Assembly (NCBI GenBank): GCA_023382975.1
Contig: JAHDXO010000046.1
Location: forward strand, 1-55,611
DNA from: Pirellulaceae bacterium
GTDB lineage: Bacteria; Planctomycetota; Planctomycetia; Pirellulales; Pirellulaceae
Reading direction: 5' to 3'
DNA: 55,611 nt
Part shown: positions 1 to 9,435 of the stretch, in pieces
Layout: each line of letters starts with the position of its first letter
Numbering within the stretch: the first letter of the stretch is position 1
Translations under genes and position numbers: made by a program
Notes under the pieces: generated by a model
Told to the model about the DNA's origin: nothing
The model's database searches: none
What the model saw: the letters and a program-made list of their open reading frames with translations, nothing else

Positions 1-88
1 ACCTCGGTTCTTGCCAGTATTTCAGCAGGCTCCTTCGGCTTGCCGTTAAACGACTTGGTTGCGGCCGTGCCGCGTTAGGAGAGCGACG

Positions 89-2956
89 ATGAAATCGAGA
101 GCGTGTTCCGGTCGTTCTTGGGTACTGCTTGCCGCGGCACTGCTGGCGGCGTTGCCAAACGGCGTGCTGCTGGCCGAAGGCCCGGCCGTCACGCGCGAGC
201 AATTGGAGGCCGACTGGCTGAGGCAGTTGGAACTGCGGTTCAAGCCTTCGCCCGGCGGCCGGGCCTCGGTCACCGTCGCGGAAGACGCGGCGGGCGCCGT
301 CGACGGCGTGAAAGATGGCAAGTGGGGTTTCCATACCGAGAACGAGGAGCAGCCTTGGTGGCAGGTCGATCTGCAGCAGCGGACAGCGCTGGACCGTATC
401 GTGCTATACAACCGTTGCGATGGCGGCTACGCGGCCCGAGCCGGCCGCATCCTGATCCTGCTGTCCGACGACGCCCGCGATTTCCGGCAAGTCTACCAGC
501 ACGACGGCACCGACTTCCTGGGCCACGCCGACGGGAAACCGCTGAGCGTGCCGCTGGACGGCGCCGAAGCGCGGTACGTGCGGTTGCAATTGCCCGGCCG
601 AAGCTACTTCCATTTGGACGAGGTCGAGATCTACGCGCGCGGCGCGGATGACAACGTCGCCTTGAACAAATCCGCGACGCAGAGCAGCACCAGTCAATGG
701 TCGTCGCGTCACGTGCCCGCGTTCACCGCGACCCTCGAAGCCACGGCGGTCGTGGTCGAGCGCGGCCTGCGATTGGCCGACGATCTGCAGCAACGGGGCG
801 TCCACGTGGACGACGCCCGCCGCCGGCTGCAAGAGACGGCCAACCGCTTGGCCGATCCGCCGGCCGACGCGGACGAGGCGCAGAAGCGGCAGTGGTACTT
901 CGACGCTTGCGAGGCCGTGCGCGGACTGTCGCTGCGCAATCCGCTGCTGGACTTCGACCAGGTCCTGTTCGTCAAACGCGCCACGACGCTGTTTCCGCAC
1001 GTATCCGACCAGTACTACGGCTGGTGGTCGCGGCCGGGCGGGGGGCTGTACTTGCTGAAGGGCGTCCAGCGGGACGACGCGGTCGTTCGCTGCTTGACCG
1101 AGGATTGGCCCGCGGGCAGCTTTCTGAACCCGGACATTTCCTACGACGGCCGCCGCGTGTTGTTCGCCTGGTGCCGCCACTACCCGGAACTGGCCGCTGT
1201 GGCGGACAAGACCGACAAGGACCAATTGCCCGAGGATGCGTTCTATCACGTGTTCGAGATGAATCTGGACGACGGCTCCGCCCGGCAATTGACGCACGGG
1301 CGCTACGACGATTTCGACGCGCGGTATCTGCCCGACGGACGGATCGTCTTTGTATCGACTCGCAAGGGCACGGCTCTGCAAGCGAACCAAGCCAGCGCCC
1401 AATCCACGTTGCAAGTCACCCAGCCCGACAGTTTCGTGCGCTGCGGCGGCGGCAATCACCGGCCCGTGGCCGTGTTCACCCTGCACCGCATGGACGCCGA
1501 CGGTGGCAATCTGTGCGCGATCTCCGCCTTCGAGAATTTCGAATGGCTGCCGGCGGTGGCCAGCGACGGCCGGATTCTGTACGCTCGGTGGGACTACATC
1601 GACCGCTTCAACGGGGACTTCTTCAGCCTCTGGTCGACCAACCCCGACGGAACCAACGGGCAACTGGTGTACGGCAACTATACCGCTCGGCCGCAAGCCG
1701 TGTTCGAGGCGCGGCCCATCCCGGATTCGACCAAATTGATCTTCACCGCCACCGCCCATCATTCGATCACCGGCGGCTCGCTCGTCCTGCTGGACCGCAC
1801 GCGGGGCGACGAGTTCGAACTGCCGCTGCAACGGCTGACCCCCGAGGTCTGTTTTCCGGAGACCGAAGGTTGGCCGGACCACTACTACGCGCATCCCTGG
1901 CCGTTGTCCGAGCAGTATTTTCTGACGTCGTGGTCCGACCGCCGCCTGCCGCCGCATACGCTGATGCCGCCTGAAGACCCCCGCAACCCAGCCAACGCCT
2001 GCGGCATCTACCTGTACGACGCTTTCGGCAATTTGACGCTGTTGCACCGCGACGCGCAGATCAACAGTGTTACGCCGATCCCGGTGCGCGCTCGTGCCAC
2101 ACCGCCGGCGCTGCCCGACCTGGTCCGCTGGACGGGGCCACAACAGGGCTCGTTCCTTGTGCAGGACATCTACCAGGGTCTGGTCGGCGTGCCGCGCGGT
2201 TCGATCCACCAGTTGCGGATTGTGGGCGTGCCGCCCAAGGTCCAGCCGCAGATGAACCAGCCCAGTTTGGGCGTGTCGCGCGAAGATCCCGGCAAATTCG
2301 TTCTGGGCATTGTCCCGGTCGAAGCCGATGGCTCCGCCTACTTCGAGATCCCCTCCGGCATTCCCGTGTTCTTCCAAGCGCTGGACAAGGACGGCTTGGC
2401 CCTACAGACCATGCGGTCGCTGACTTACGTTCAGCCCGGTCAGGCATTGAGCTGTATCGGCTGTCACGAACACCGCGATACGGCTCCACCGGTCGCCGGA
2501 GTGCCGCTGGCCGCCGCTCGCGAACCGTCCCTGTTGGAGCCCGGTCCCGAGGGCTCGTGGCCGTTGCGGTTCGACCGGCTCGTCCAACCGGTGCTCGACC
2601 AGCAATGCGTGCGCTGTCACCGGCCCAACGGCGAGGACTCTGCGGCCGCCGCGCTGGATCTGACCGCTGCCAAAGCCTATGGCAGCCTGTTGGAATACGG
2701 CGAAGGAGATCTGCGAAAACTGGCCTTCGAACGCGACCGGTCCCTCGTGGGCGAAATGCCCGCACGGCGCAGTCGTCTGTTTCAGTTGCTGAGCGCGCCA
2801 GAAGGACACCATCAGGTATCGCTCTCGTCCGAAGATCTCCGCCGCTTGGTCACCTGGATGGACACCTACGCCCAGGTTTCCGGTTCGTACAGCGAACAGC
2901 AGGAACAAGAGCTGATCGAACTGCGGCAGACGTTCCAACACCTGTTCGGGCTTTGA
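89..2956 (+). CDS. HzsA-related secreted protein: discoidin-like + PD40/TolB propeller + hydrazine-synthase-alpha-like region + two CxxCH motifs
   Basis: Predicted exported protein of 955 residues. I chose the ATG at 89 because AGGAG lies 8 bases upstream and a Sec signal (about residues 1-28, hydrophobic LLAAALLAAL) follows at once; an ATG at 59 would put a basic leader before it. Residues about 60-200 look like an F5/8-type C domain ending near NVALNKSATQSS. Residues about 290-650 hold PD40/TolB-like blades (SYDGRRVLFAWCR, ASDGRILYARWDY). Residues about 690-800 match the middle region of hydrazine synthase alpha (VEADGSAYFEIPSG, FQALDKDGLALQTMRS). Two haem-type motifs follow, CIGCH at about 789 and CVRCH at about 840. 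Planctomycetes carry many such HzsA-related proteins that do not make hydrazine. The substrate is unknown. Redox or electron-transfer function in the periplasm is inference from the haem motifs. Confidence 0.85.
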   Translation: MKSRACSGRSWVLLAAALLAALPNGVLLAEGPAVTREQLEADWLRQLELRFKPSPGGRASVTVAEDAAGAVDGVKDGKWGFHTENEEQPWWQVDLQQRTALDRIVLYNRCDGGYAARAGRILILLSDDARDFRQVYQHDGTDFLGHADGKPLSVPLDGAEARYVRLQLPGRSYFHLDEVEIYARGADDNVALNKSATQSSTSQWSSRHVPAFTATLEATAVVVERGLRLADDLQQRGVHVDDARRRLQETANRLADPPADADEAQKRQWYFDACEAVRGLSLRNPLLDFDQVLFVKRATTLFPHVSDQYYGWWSRPGGGLYLLKGVQRDDAVVRCLTEDWPAGSFLNPDISYDGRRVLFAWCRHYPELAAVADKTDKDQLPEDAFYHVFEMNLDDGSARQLTHGRYDDFDARYLPDGRIVFVSTRKGTALQANQASAQSTLQVTQPDSFVRCGGGNHRPVAVFTLHRMDADGGNLCAISAFENFEWLPAVASDGRILYARWDYIDRFNGDFFSLWSTNPDGTNGQLVYGNYTARPQAVFEARPIPDSTKLIFTATAHHSITGGSLVLLDRTRGDEFELPLQRLTPEVCFPETEGWPDHYYAHPWPLSEQYFLTSWSDRRLPPHTLMPPEDPRNPANACGIYLYDAFGNLTLLHRDAQINSVTPIPVRARATPPALPDLVRWTGPQQGSFLVQDIYQGLVGVPRGSIHQLRIVGVPPKVQPQMNQPSLGVSREDPGKFVLGIVPVEADGSAYFEIPSGIPVFFQALDKDGLALQTMRSLTYVQPGQALSCIGCHEHRDTAPPVAGVPLAAAREPSLLEPGPEGSWPLRFDRLVQPVLDQQCVRCHRPNGEDSAAAALDLTAAKAYGSLLEYGEGDLRKLAFERDRSLVGEMPARRSRLFQLLSAPEGHHQVSLSSEDLRRLVTWMDTYAQVSGSYSEQQEQELIELRQTFQHLFGL

Positions 2957-3030
2957 ATGGCCCAGTTGCCAAATTCAGACGAAGCCGCGCAGTCCGAATT
3001 CTCACGAATTCGGCTACGACCCGAGTGGAC

Positions 3031-3213
3031 TCAGTTGACGACGCGGTTCTGCGACGGAAGTTCCGTGGCTACGACCGGCGCGACAACCTGGGCCTGCAAG
3101 CGGACTTCGGTAACCGCATCGCGGTCGAATCGGTAGGAAATCACTTCGCTGACCGTCATGCCAGCGGCTAAGGACAGCAACAACACGGCGAAAATGTTAA
3201 GCTGTTTCTTCAT
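3031..3213 (-). CDS. Small membrane or exported protein, unknown function
   Basis: A 60-residue protein beginning MKKQLNIFAVLLLSLAAG, a basic start followed by a hydrophobic helix typical of a signal peptide or single membrane anchor. A short tail of mixed charge follows (SYRFDRDAVTEVRLQAQ). It lies between two plus-strand genes and is divergent from the gene at 3322. No strong Shine-Dalgarno sequence precedes the ATG (only GAGCGA), so the call rests on the signal-like N terminus and lysine-rich start. I do not recognise the family. It could be a lipid-anchored or inner-membrane micropeptide. Confidence 0.55.
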   Translation of the reverse strand: MKKQLNIFAVLLLSLAAGMTVSEVISYRFDRDAVTEVRLQAQVVAPVVATELPSQNRVVN

Positions 3214-3321
3214 AGATGGTTCGCTCTGCGGTCCGGACGGACCTGGGCAAGTGACAATTCAATCCTCGCGAGTTCCTAGTCTAATTGATACAACAGGCGG
3301 ATCTCAAGTCGAAGCACGTCG

Positions 3322-4266
3322 ATGTCCGGAAAAACCCACCAAGAATCTGCCTCTCGCTCGAAAAGTAAGCACTCCTGCTACGGAAATCACACCACTCTGA
3401 AGTTGTTGTTTTTCGCTTTTCTTGGAGTTTTTTGTCCAATCGGATCAGATTCCGTTTCCGCGCATCCCATCCCGGACGGTGTCATCTTCCGCGGAATCCA
3501 GGTGGTGGTGTGGAGTCAACGCATCGAGATCCGCTACCAAGTTGGACTGAGCGACAACATGGTCCGGCAGGAGTTAAGTGCCTTGCTGCCGTCAGAAATG
3601 GCGATCCCAGACGAGCCGGGCGAAGCGATTCGCGCGTACCGGGACGCGATGTTTCCCCGGCTGCCGAAGAAGATCTCCGTTGCCATCGACCATCAGCCGC
3701 AAGTGCTCGACCTGCGGCGGGCCGACGTCGTCCGGCAGCATCACATTGAAATCGAGTTGGTCTATCGGATCGATTACACGGTTCCGCCCAAGCCGGTTCA
3801 TTTTCTGTTGGTCGACGACAATTTCGAAGGTATCCCCGGATACCATCTGGCCGCGATCAAGGGACGCGGCTTGGTCGATGTGCCCGAGGCGAACGCCGTC
3901 TCCGTGCTCAGCCGGCTCTCGCGCGATCCTCAGACGGAAGAAGAGCTACGGATCTTGAGCACGCCCGTTCGCCGCGTCGAAGCCATGATCGCAGCGATTC
4001 CGACAAACGAACCATCCGACATCCAGTCCATCGCCTCGGTATCGCCGCAAGCGGAACCAGTCCCGACAAATGCGGACGTTCCGCGATCGATGGACCAGGA
4101 GAAGTCAGCCACCGACCGTGGCGGTGAAGCAACGGAACTGGCAACGAGCAGTGGCCGTGAACACGCGCACCGCGATCGCTTGATCTGGCCGGTGGCTGGC
4201 GGTCTATTGGTTCTGGCCGGGGTGGTGTGGATGGTTCTTGTTGCTCGCCGGAGTTCTCGGAGTTGA
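3322..4266 (+). CDS. Exported, C-terminally membrane-anchored protein, unknown function
   Basis: A 314-residue protein. An unusually long basic N region of about 26 residues precedes a hydrophobic core (LKLLFFAFLGVF), with a probable cleavage near DSVSA-HPIPDG. The mature part opens HPIPDGVIFRGIQVVVWSQ, which resembles the extracytoplasmic start of HupE/UreJ-type and related metal-associated proteins, and then forms a mainly beta domain to about residue 220. Residues about 230-285 are polar and low in complexity, probably a flexible stalk. Residues about 288-310 (LIWPVAGGLLVLAGVVWMVL) form a membrane helix ending in basic residues. So the domain probably sits outside the membrane on a tether. 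It ends 5 bases before the hydrolase at 4272, so the two are probably co-transcribed. The start is uncertain, since no ribosome binding site is clear. Confidence 0.7.
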   Translation: MSGKTHQESASRSKSKHSCYGNHTTLKLLFFAFLGVFCPIGSDSVSAHPIPDGVIFRGIQVVVWSQRIEIRYQVGLSDNMVRQELSALLPSEMAIPDEPGEAIRAYRDAMFPRLPKKISVAIDHQPQVLDLRRADVVRQHHIEIELVYRIDYTVPPKPVHFLLVDDNFEGIPGYHLAAIKGRGLVDVPEANAVSVLSRLSRDPQTEEELRILSTPVRRVEAMIAAIPTNEPSDIQSIASVSPQAEPVPTNADVPRSMDQEKSATDRGGEATELATSSGREHAHRDRLIWPVAGGLLVLAGVVWMVLVARRSSRS

Positions 4267-4271
4267 AGGTC

Positions 4272-5147
4272 ATGGTTCTTGAATCGCACAGAATACCTTC
4301 TTGCCGCTGTCAGATGGTCGTAACCGTGGTTGGTTGCCTGCTGTTTTCGGCCGGCGCGTTGGCCGCTGACGATTCGATTGTTGTCAGCCAGGAGACTCCG
4401 AATCCGACGGGAAGACGGGTGCATCGAGTCCGCTGTCCCTATCAAGCGGGCGAGACGGAAATCCATGTGTTGCTTCCGGACAACTTGCGGCCTGACGAGA
4501 AGTGCCGAGTGCTGTACGTGTTGCCCGTCGAGCCGGGCACGGGACACCGCTGGGGCGATCCGATGGCCGAGCTGCAAGCAGCCCAGATCCCAACCCGCCA
4601 TCGCCTGGTGTGCGTCTATCCGACCTTTTCCGACTGGCCCTGGTACGCCGACCATCCCAGCGATCCAGCGATCCGCCAGGAAACGTACTTGATCCAGGTC
4701 GTCCTGCCGTTTGTTGAACGCACGTATCCCGTCCAAGCCGAGCGTTCCGGGCGGCTGCTGGTCGGGTTCAGCAAGTCGGGGTGGGGCGTGTTCAGTTTGC
4801 TGCTGCGGCATCCGGACACCTTCGGCCGCGCGGCGGCTTGGGATGCGCCGCTAAACAAGCAGGCGCCGGACCAGTTCGGCATGGACAAGATCTTTGCGAC
4901 CCCGGACAACTTCGCCGCCTACCAGCTCAGCCGCTTGCTGGCGCAGCGCGCTCCAGACGTGCGAGACGGTCAGCGGCTGATTCACCTTGGCTTCGGGAAC
5001 TTCCGTGCTCACCACTTGGCGATCGAGCGATTGCTGCTGGAGCACGAAATCACGCACGTGTTCCACGACGGGCCGCAGCGCGAACACGCCTGGACCAGTG
5101 GTTGGCTGCCCGAAGCCGTCCACTCGCTGACTGGGGAATCGTGGTGA
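4272..5147 (+). CDS. Secreted alpha/beta hydrolase (esterase-like)
   Basis: A 291-residue protein with a signal peptide (VVTVVGCLLFSAGALAADD). The nucleophile elbow is GFSKSG, a G-x-S-x-x-G variant with serine near residue 163. A late histidine in REHAWTSGW about 16 residues from the end fits the catalytic His of esterase-D/Fes-type hydrolases. A plausible catalytic Asp lies in the strand after the elbow. The start at 4272 follows the upstream stop (4264-4266) with GAAGG just before it; the in-frame ATG at 4314 would still leave a usable signal. It probably cleaves an ester, for example on a plant or algal polymer or a siderophore. The substrate cannot be read from the sequence. Likely translationally coupled to the membrane-anchored protein before it. 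Confidence 0.75.
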   Translation: MVLESHRIPSCRCQMVVTVVGCLLFSAGALAADDSIVVSQETPNPTGRRVHRVRCPYQAGETEIHVLLPDNLRPDEKCRVLYVLPVEPGTGHRWGDPMAELQAAQIPTRHRLVCVYPTFSDWPWYADHPSDPAIRQETYLIQVVLPFVERTYPVQAERSGRLLVGFSKSGWGVFSLLLRHPDTFGRAAAWDAPLNKQAPDQFGMDKIFATPDNFAAYQLSRLLAQRAPDVRDGQRLIHLGFGNFRAHHLAIERLLLEHEITHVFHDGPQREHAWTSGWLPEAVHSLTGESW

Positions 5148-5484
5148 TTGTCGTTGTTTTGTGGGACGGATCGGGAAGCGCGCCGAATATCAGCGCCGAA
5201 CGGAGACTCACCGTCCGGTGTGCTGGTCGTCAACAGACATTTTCGGGACAGTCCGACAACTTCACTCATTCTGCGGAAACTTCCTGCCTCAATATAGGCG
5301 ATCCAAAGGCCACAGATGATGCTCAGTGCCCAACCGAGAATTCCCCCGACTTCCGTTGCTTTTTCGGCCGCCAGGGATGCAATCAAGATCGAGCGCTGTA
5401 TCAAGACTCAGGAGCGACGAGTAGATTAGTATCGCGTTTCCCCACATACGACACTCATTCCAATGTCAATCCTCAGGTAGATTC
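5148..5484. other. Intergenic region without a convincing gene
   Basis: 337 bases between two plus-strand genes. The minus strand has an open frame whose first part could form a membrane helix (GILGWALSIICGLWIAYI), but it runs on into the antisense of the hydrolase gene and has no ribosome binding site. I do not call it. A promoter for the gene at 5485 is expected here but no clear -35/-10 pair stands out. Confidence 0.4.
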
Positions 5485-8295
5485 ATGAAACGGTCAGAAC
5501 GCAGTGCCATTCGTCCGATTTCGCTTTCCTTGATCGCTTTGTCGCTGGTCACCGCGTTACCAGCCGCTGGCCAGCAATTGCGGGTTGAACTGAAGCCAGC
5601 GATGTTGAACAACGAGGCCGAGGTCGGCGATCCGTCGGGCATTATCGACGAACAACGGGAGATCATCGGGCCGCCGGCCGGAAAGCCGAAGACGACATGG
5701 GAACTGAACAGCAAGCACTGGAACGAGTTTCCGTTCAGCGCTTATCTGGACCTGGGCGAGAAGAAGAACCTGTCGAGCCTTTGGCTGTTCGACACCAACG
5801 GCAAGGGCGATGTCGCGATCAGCGTGGGCGAACCGGGCCAGTGGAACGAAGTGGCGACGTACGATTGTGCCGCCTACATGGAGTGGGCCGAAGTCCGGTT
5901 GGATGCAAGCACCCGCTATCTGCGGATCACTCGCAAGACGCCCGGCGCGAACTTCAGCGAAATCGCCGTGTACGAGTACAGCGAGGAAGCCTACCGGGCG
6001 ATGCTGGCCCGCAAGGCGGAAGAAGAGCGGCGCGAGGCCGAGCGGCAGGCGGCGCTGAAGATGGCCCGCGAGCAGGCGCTACAGCGCCCGCTGGTCGACC
6101 TGCCGCCTTACGGCAGGCTGTCGCTGGTCGACGAAATCGATTGCGCGGCCGATCCGGGCGACCGTGGCTTCGCCCAGTCGCCGGAGGGCGTTACCCGAGT
6201 CGAGACGCTCCTGGGCCGCGCTGCCCGCGTGCTGCCGCCGACACCGGGCCAGGCAGCGTACTTCGCGTACCGCATCGGCCGGATGAAACTGCTGCGTCCG
6301 GGCGCTGCCTATGTGCTGGCGGTCGAGTATCCGGAGGATGCGCCGCGCAGCATGGTGGTGATCAACACGGGCAATGAAACGTCGCGAGGCTTCCACACGG
6401 GATCGACCGTGGGGGATGCGTTGCATTCGAAGTACGTCAATTCGTTGCCCGAATCGATCGACGTGCCGCTGTCGGGCAAGTGGGAAACGTGGTCGTTGCT
6501 GTTCCGCCTGCACGACCGGTTTCCGGAAAAAGGCTTGGTCCGCGGTCCCGAACCCCGCGCGCTGACTCCGGAAGACGGCTTCGACGTGACGATCGCCCAG
6601 TTCTCGGCGGAAAACGCCCCGCTGTCGCACGGCGCGGCGGTCGGCCGGTTGAGGTTGTTCGAGGTGATTGATCCCGAGCAACTGGTACAGCCGCTGAACC
6701 TGCCGCCCGCCGGACTGCCGCGGCGGCATCTGTTCTGGCGCGAGGAGATGGCCGACGGCATCATCGACCGCAAGACCGATCAGCCGGGAATCGCGAATCC
6801 GTTGGACTGGTATCGCCACAAGGCCGACCTGATGCAGTTCCTGGGGATGAACACCTACAGCAAGGATCTGCTCGAATTCGGAGCCTGCCAACATTGGGAT
6901 CCGACTCCGCACGGCGGCAACGACTGGGTCTTCCACGACAACGCCACCAAGAACTTGTGGGGCGAGATCGTGGAACTGATGGGCGGCTACGGATTCGACA
7001 TCCTGCCCTACTACGAGTACTCGGGCAGCAAGGGCTACAAAGGTCTCGGCAACCAGCGGCGGGCGCGCCCGTTGACTCGCGACGATGCCTACACGCATAT
7101 CAGTTGGGTCGAGTCGGCCAACGCCGACCTGACCGATCCGGAGACGCGCGTCGACTTGCAGAAGATGCTGGATCTGACCGTCGTTCGCTTGCGCGGCAAG
7201 GCGAATTTCGTCGGCGCGTGGCTCCGCTCGCGCGGCCAGATGCCGGTGAGTTTTTCGGACGCCGCGCTGGGGCGGTTCGCAGCCGAAGCAGCCGACGGTC
7301 GCGCGGTGACGCGGGAGGCGCTGCGCGAAGACGCGCAACTGTACGCCCGGTATCTCGACTGGTGGGGCGTCCAGCGCCGCGATTTCCTGGCGGCCGCACG
7401 CGACTATCTTCGATCCGGCGGCGTCGAAAGTGCCGTCGTTCTGTACACGGGCTGTCCCGGCGAACCCGGCGTGCCGTTTGACACCTGGGATCCGCACATG
7501 GTCGCCGACCGACCCGAGCTCTGGCAACCAGTCCTCCAGCGGCCGGAGCATGTGATCGGAACTCGCGGCCCGATCGTGCCGTGGACGGTCGATCACGTTG
7601 TCGACGGGGACCTGTACCTCAAGGCTTTGACGTCGCCGGGCCTGAACTGGGGCAATTGGGAAGTCCAGCATTCGCGGCCGGCCGACGATCCTCTGCACTA
7701 TCGGCAAACCGAGGGCGTGCTGCTGACCCATGCCTTCAACCGCAACTACACGGTCGCGTCGCCGCGGACCTTCGACGCATACCGCACGCCCAGCGGACTG
7801 GCCATCGTCCGACACTACTCGCTGAACGAGAACATGATGGTGGACAAGAACGACAAGAATCTGCTCGGGTACTTCGTCGCGGACATCGAACGAGCCGGGC
7901 CGTACTGCATGCTGGGCGAAGTCCTGGCGATGGCTCACGGCGACCCGACGATGATCGGCTACCTGACCGGCGGCAACCTCGGCCGCGGGTTTCCGCAGTA
8001 CGTCCGCGATTTCAACGCGAACTTTCTGGCTCTGCCCGCGCTGCCCAGCGTGGTAGTCCCCGGCGCCGCCAGCGACCGCGAAGTCGTCGTCCGCCGCATC
8101 GATACCGCCGAGCACGGTTCGTGGATCGCCGTCATCAACACGTCGCTGCACGAAAAGCGACAGGTGACCATCGCGCTACCCGACACCCGAGTCTCCGACG
8201 CCGTGACCGGCCAAGCGACGGCAATCCAAAACGGCCGGATCGTCCTGGACATGCATCCCTGCCAACTGCGGACGTTCCGAACCAGCACCCGATGA
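5485..8295 (+). CDS. Large secreted protein: discoidin-like domain, coiled coil, glycoside-hydrolase-like TIM barrel
   Basis: A 936-residue protein with a Sec signal (ISLSLIALSLVTALPAAGQQ). Residues about 30-165 form a beta domain of F5/8 type C character (TRYLRITRKTPGANFSEIAVYEY). Next comes a short charged coiled coil (RKAEEERREAERQAALKMA, about 170-195) and a second beta-rich segment. From about 415 the chain reads like a sugar-active TIM barrel: HLFWREEMADG, DLMQFLGMNTYSKDLLEFG, GFDILPYYEYSG, FVGAWLRSRGQMP, then a C-terminal beta domain. The glutamate in PYYEYSG and acidic residues near WVESANADL are candidate catalytic residues. I cannot assign a glycoside hydrolase family. Its neighbours are secreted hydrolases, so a role in polymer breakdown is likely. 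It ends 11 bases from the convergent nucleotidyltransferase gene. Confidence 0.7.
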   Translation: MKRSERSAIRPISLSLIALSLVTALPAAGQQLRVELKPAMLNNEAEVGDPSGIIDEQREIIGPPAGKPKTTWELNSKHWNEFPFSAYLDLGEKKNLSSLWLFDTNGKGDVAISVGEPGQWNEVATYDCAAYMEWAEVRLDASTRYLRITRKTPGANFSEIAVYEYSEEAYRAMLARKAEEERREAERQAALKMAREQALQRPLVDLPPYGRLSLVDEIDCAADPGDRGFAQSPEGVTRVETLLGRAARVLPPTPGQAAYFAYRIGRMKLLRPGAAYVLAVEYPEDAPRSMVVINTGNETSRGFHTGSTVGDALHSKYVNSLPESIDVPLSGKWETWSLLFRLHDRFPEKGLVRGPEPRALTPEDGFDVTIAQFSAENAPLSHGAAVGRLRLFEVIDPEQLVQPLNLPPAGLPRRHLFWREEMADGIIDRKTDQPGIANPLDWYRHKADLMQFLGMNTYSKDLLEFGACQHWDPTPHGGNDWVFHDNATKNLWGEIVELMGGYGFDILPYYEYSGSKGYKGLGNQRRARPLTRDDAYTHISWVESANADLTDPETRVDLQKMLDLTVVRLRGKANFVGAWLRSRGQMPVSFSDAALGRFAAEAADGRAVTREALREDAQLYARYLDWWGVQRRDFLAAARDYLRSGGVESAVVLYTGCPGEPGVPFDTWDPHMVADRPELWQPVLQRPEHVIGTRGPIVPWTVDHVVDGDLYLKALTSPGLNWGNWEVQHSRPADDPLHYRQTEGVLLTHAFNRNYTVASPRTFDAYRTPSGLAIVRHYSLNENMMVDKNDKNLLGYFVADIERAGPYCMLGEVLAMAHGDPTMIGYLTGGNLGRGFPQYVRDFNANFLALPALPSVVVPGAASDREVVVRRIDTAEHGSWIAVINTSLHEKRQVTIALPDTRVSDAVTGQATAIQNGRIVLDMHPCQLRTFRTSTR

Positions 8296-8306
8296 AAGGG
8301 CCGAGT

Positions 8307-9131
8307 TCAGATCGGAAATGGCTGGGCTTCGAGCGCGGCTTTCAGGAAGCGCTCGATGTCCGCGCCGGCGCCTTCCCAGACTTCGTCGGCCAAACGGCAA
8401 AGCGAGTCGTGATTGATGCGATCGTGGTTGGCAAGAACCATGCGGCGGAAGTCGCCCGCGTCGTACTCGCGTTTTCCAACGTCCCGGTGGGGTGACACCA
8501 TCGCTGCGTATTTCGAGACCAGCGCCGCTTCGAGGGTGGGAATGCGGTGTTGCGTCTCCGGGTCGAGCATGACGTGCTGTTTCAGAATCGTCTCTTGGAA
8601 CGTACCCCAGGGCTGCATCAGAACGATCACTGCCTTGGGCTGGCCATCCGGGCCGAGATCCGCCGGGTCGAGGAACCGGACCACTTGCGACAACTCCCGG
8701 AGGAGCAAGTCCGGCCAAGCGTCGCGGATTGCGCGAACCGCCCGCTTCCGCTCGCTGTACGGAACCATCACGTCGACATCTTGGGTCGCACGCGGCTGGG
8801 CCAAATAGCCGACATAGCCGTGCAGGCCCATGAGCACCCAGTTCTTGACGCCCGCCGCCACCAAGACGTCGATCACTTCCTGGGGCCCGATGTTCATCGC
8901 CTGCCTCCGGTGGATTCTGCGGTAGTCCTGCGTCAGCCACGCGCTCTTTCGCACGCCGTAGGCATGACCGGCCGGCCCCTTGGGATCCAGGTCGTCGACG
9001 CCTTCGAACGCTTCCGCGTACCGTGCCATCGCGGTCCGCCGCCGCTCGATCAACTCCGGCGTGGCCAGTTCGGACGGCGCCGGCGCGGAAGTAGCAGCGA
9101 GGTGCATGGCGTCATTTGATTCGGCGGACAT
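8307..9131 (-). CDS. Nucleotidyltransferase-fold protein (AbiEii/MNT-like)
   Basis: A 274-residue protein when started at the ATG at 9131 (MSAESNDAM), 10 bases after GAGGA; an upstream in-frame start at 9236 has no ribosome binding site. Residues about 105-130 read VLMGLHGYVGYLAQPR and then TQDVDVMVP, the nucleotidyltransferase pattern of a small-residue helix followed by an Asp-x-Asp pair. A third acidic residue is expected in the following strand near KAVIVLM. The C-terminal half is helical (LEAALVSKYAAMVSPHRD, DAGDFRRMVLANHD), as in AbiEii-type and MNT-type enzymes. In those families the protein is often a toxin or antitoxin that adds nucleotides to RNA or protein. Here no partner gene is visible, so it may be an orphan or a house-keeping member. 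Convergent with the gene at 5485. Confidence 0.7.
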   Translation of the reverse strand: MSAESNDAMHLAATSAPAPSELATPELIERRRTAMARYAEAFEGVDDLDPKGPAGHAYGVRKSAWLTQDYRRIHRRQAMNIGPQEVIDVLVAAGVKNWVLMGLHGYVGYLAQPRATQDVDVMVPYSERKRAVRAIRDAWPDLLLRELSQVVRFLDPADLGPDGQPKAVIVLMQPWGTFQETILKQHVMLDPETQHRIPTLEAALVSKYAAMVSPHRDVGKREYDAGDFRRMVLANHDRINHDSLCRLADEVWEGAGADIERFLKAALEAQPFPI

Positions 9132-9435
9132 CCTGACGTGTTCCTCAAAACGTGGAATTCGAGCGAGCCGGTTGCCTCCTCGTCCTGTCACCGACTGGTT
9201 TCGAAGATGTGGACGCTTCCCGAATCGGCACTGCATTTTCTGCTGTCCATCATAACCGATGCGACGAATCTCTCAAATCCTTGAAGAACGGCTGCGCGTG
9301 GCGGAAATGCGGCAGGCCAAGGAGGACGAGGCATGCGTCGGGAAGCAGTTCGGGCGGCCCTATCTTGCGGGCGGACTGCTGTCGAGCGATGATGGACGCC
9401 TTGCCAATTTCCCCCTTTCACCAAGGAGTGCTGAC

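Noticed and set aside
404..2377. Long minus-strand open frame opposite the HzsA-related gene
   Set aside because: GC-rich antisense frame with no ribosome binding site or family motifs; the plus strand has signal peptide, propeller and haem motifs.
5009..5404. Minus-strand frame with a membrane-helix-like start (GILGWALSIICGLWIAYI)
   Set aside because: It lacks a ribosome binding site and continues into antisense of the hydrolase gene; cannot be separated from chance.
6079..8151. Minus-strand frame of about 690 codons opposite the discoidin/TIM-barrel gene
   Set aside because: Arginine-, valine- and glutamine-rich shadow composition; no start signal; the plus-strand gene is clearly coding.
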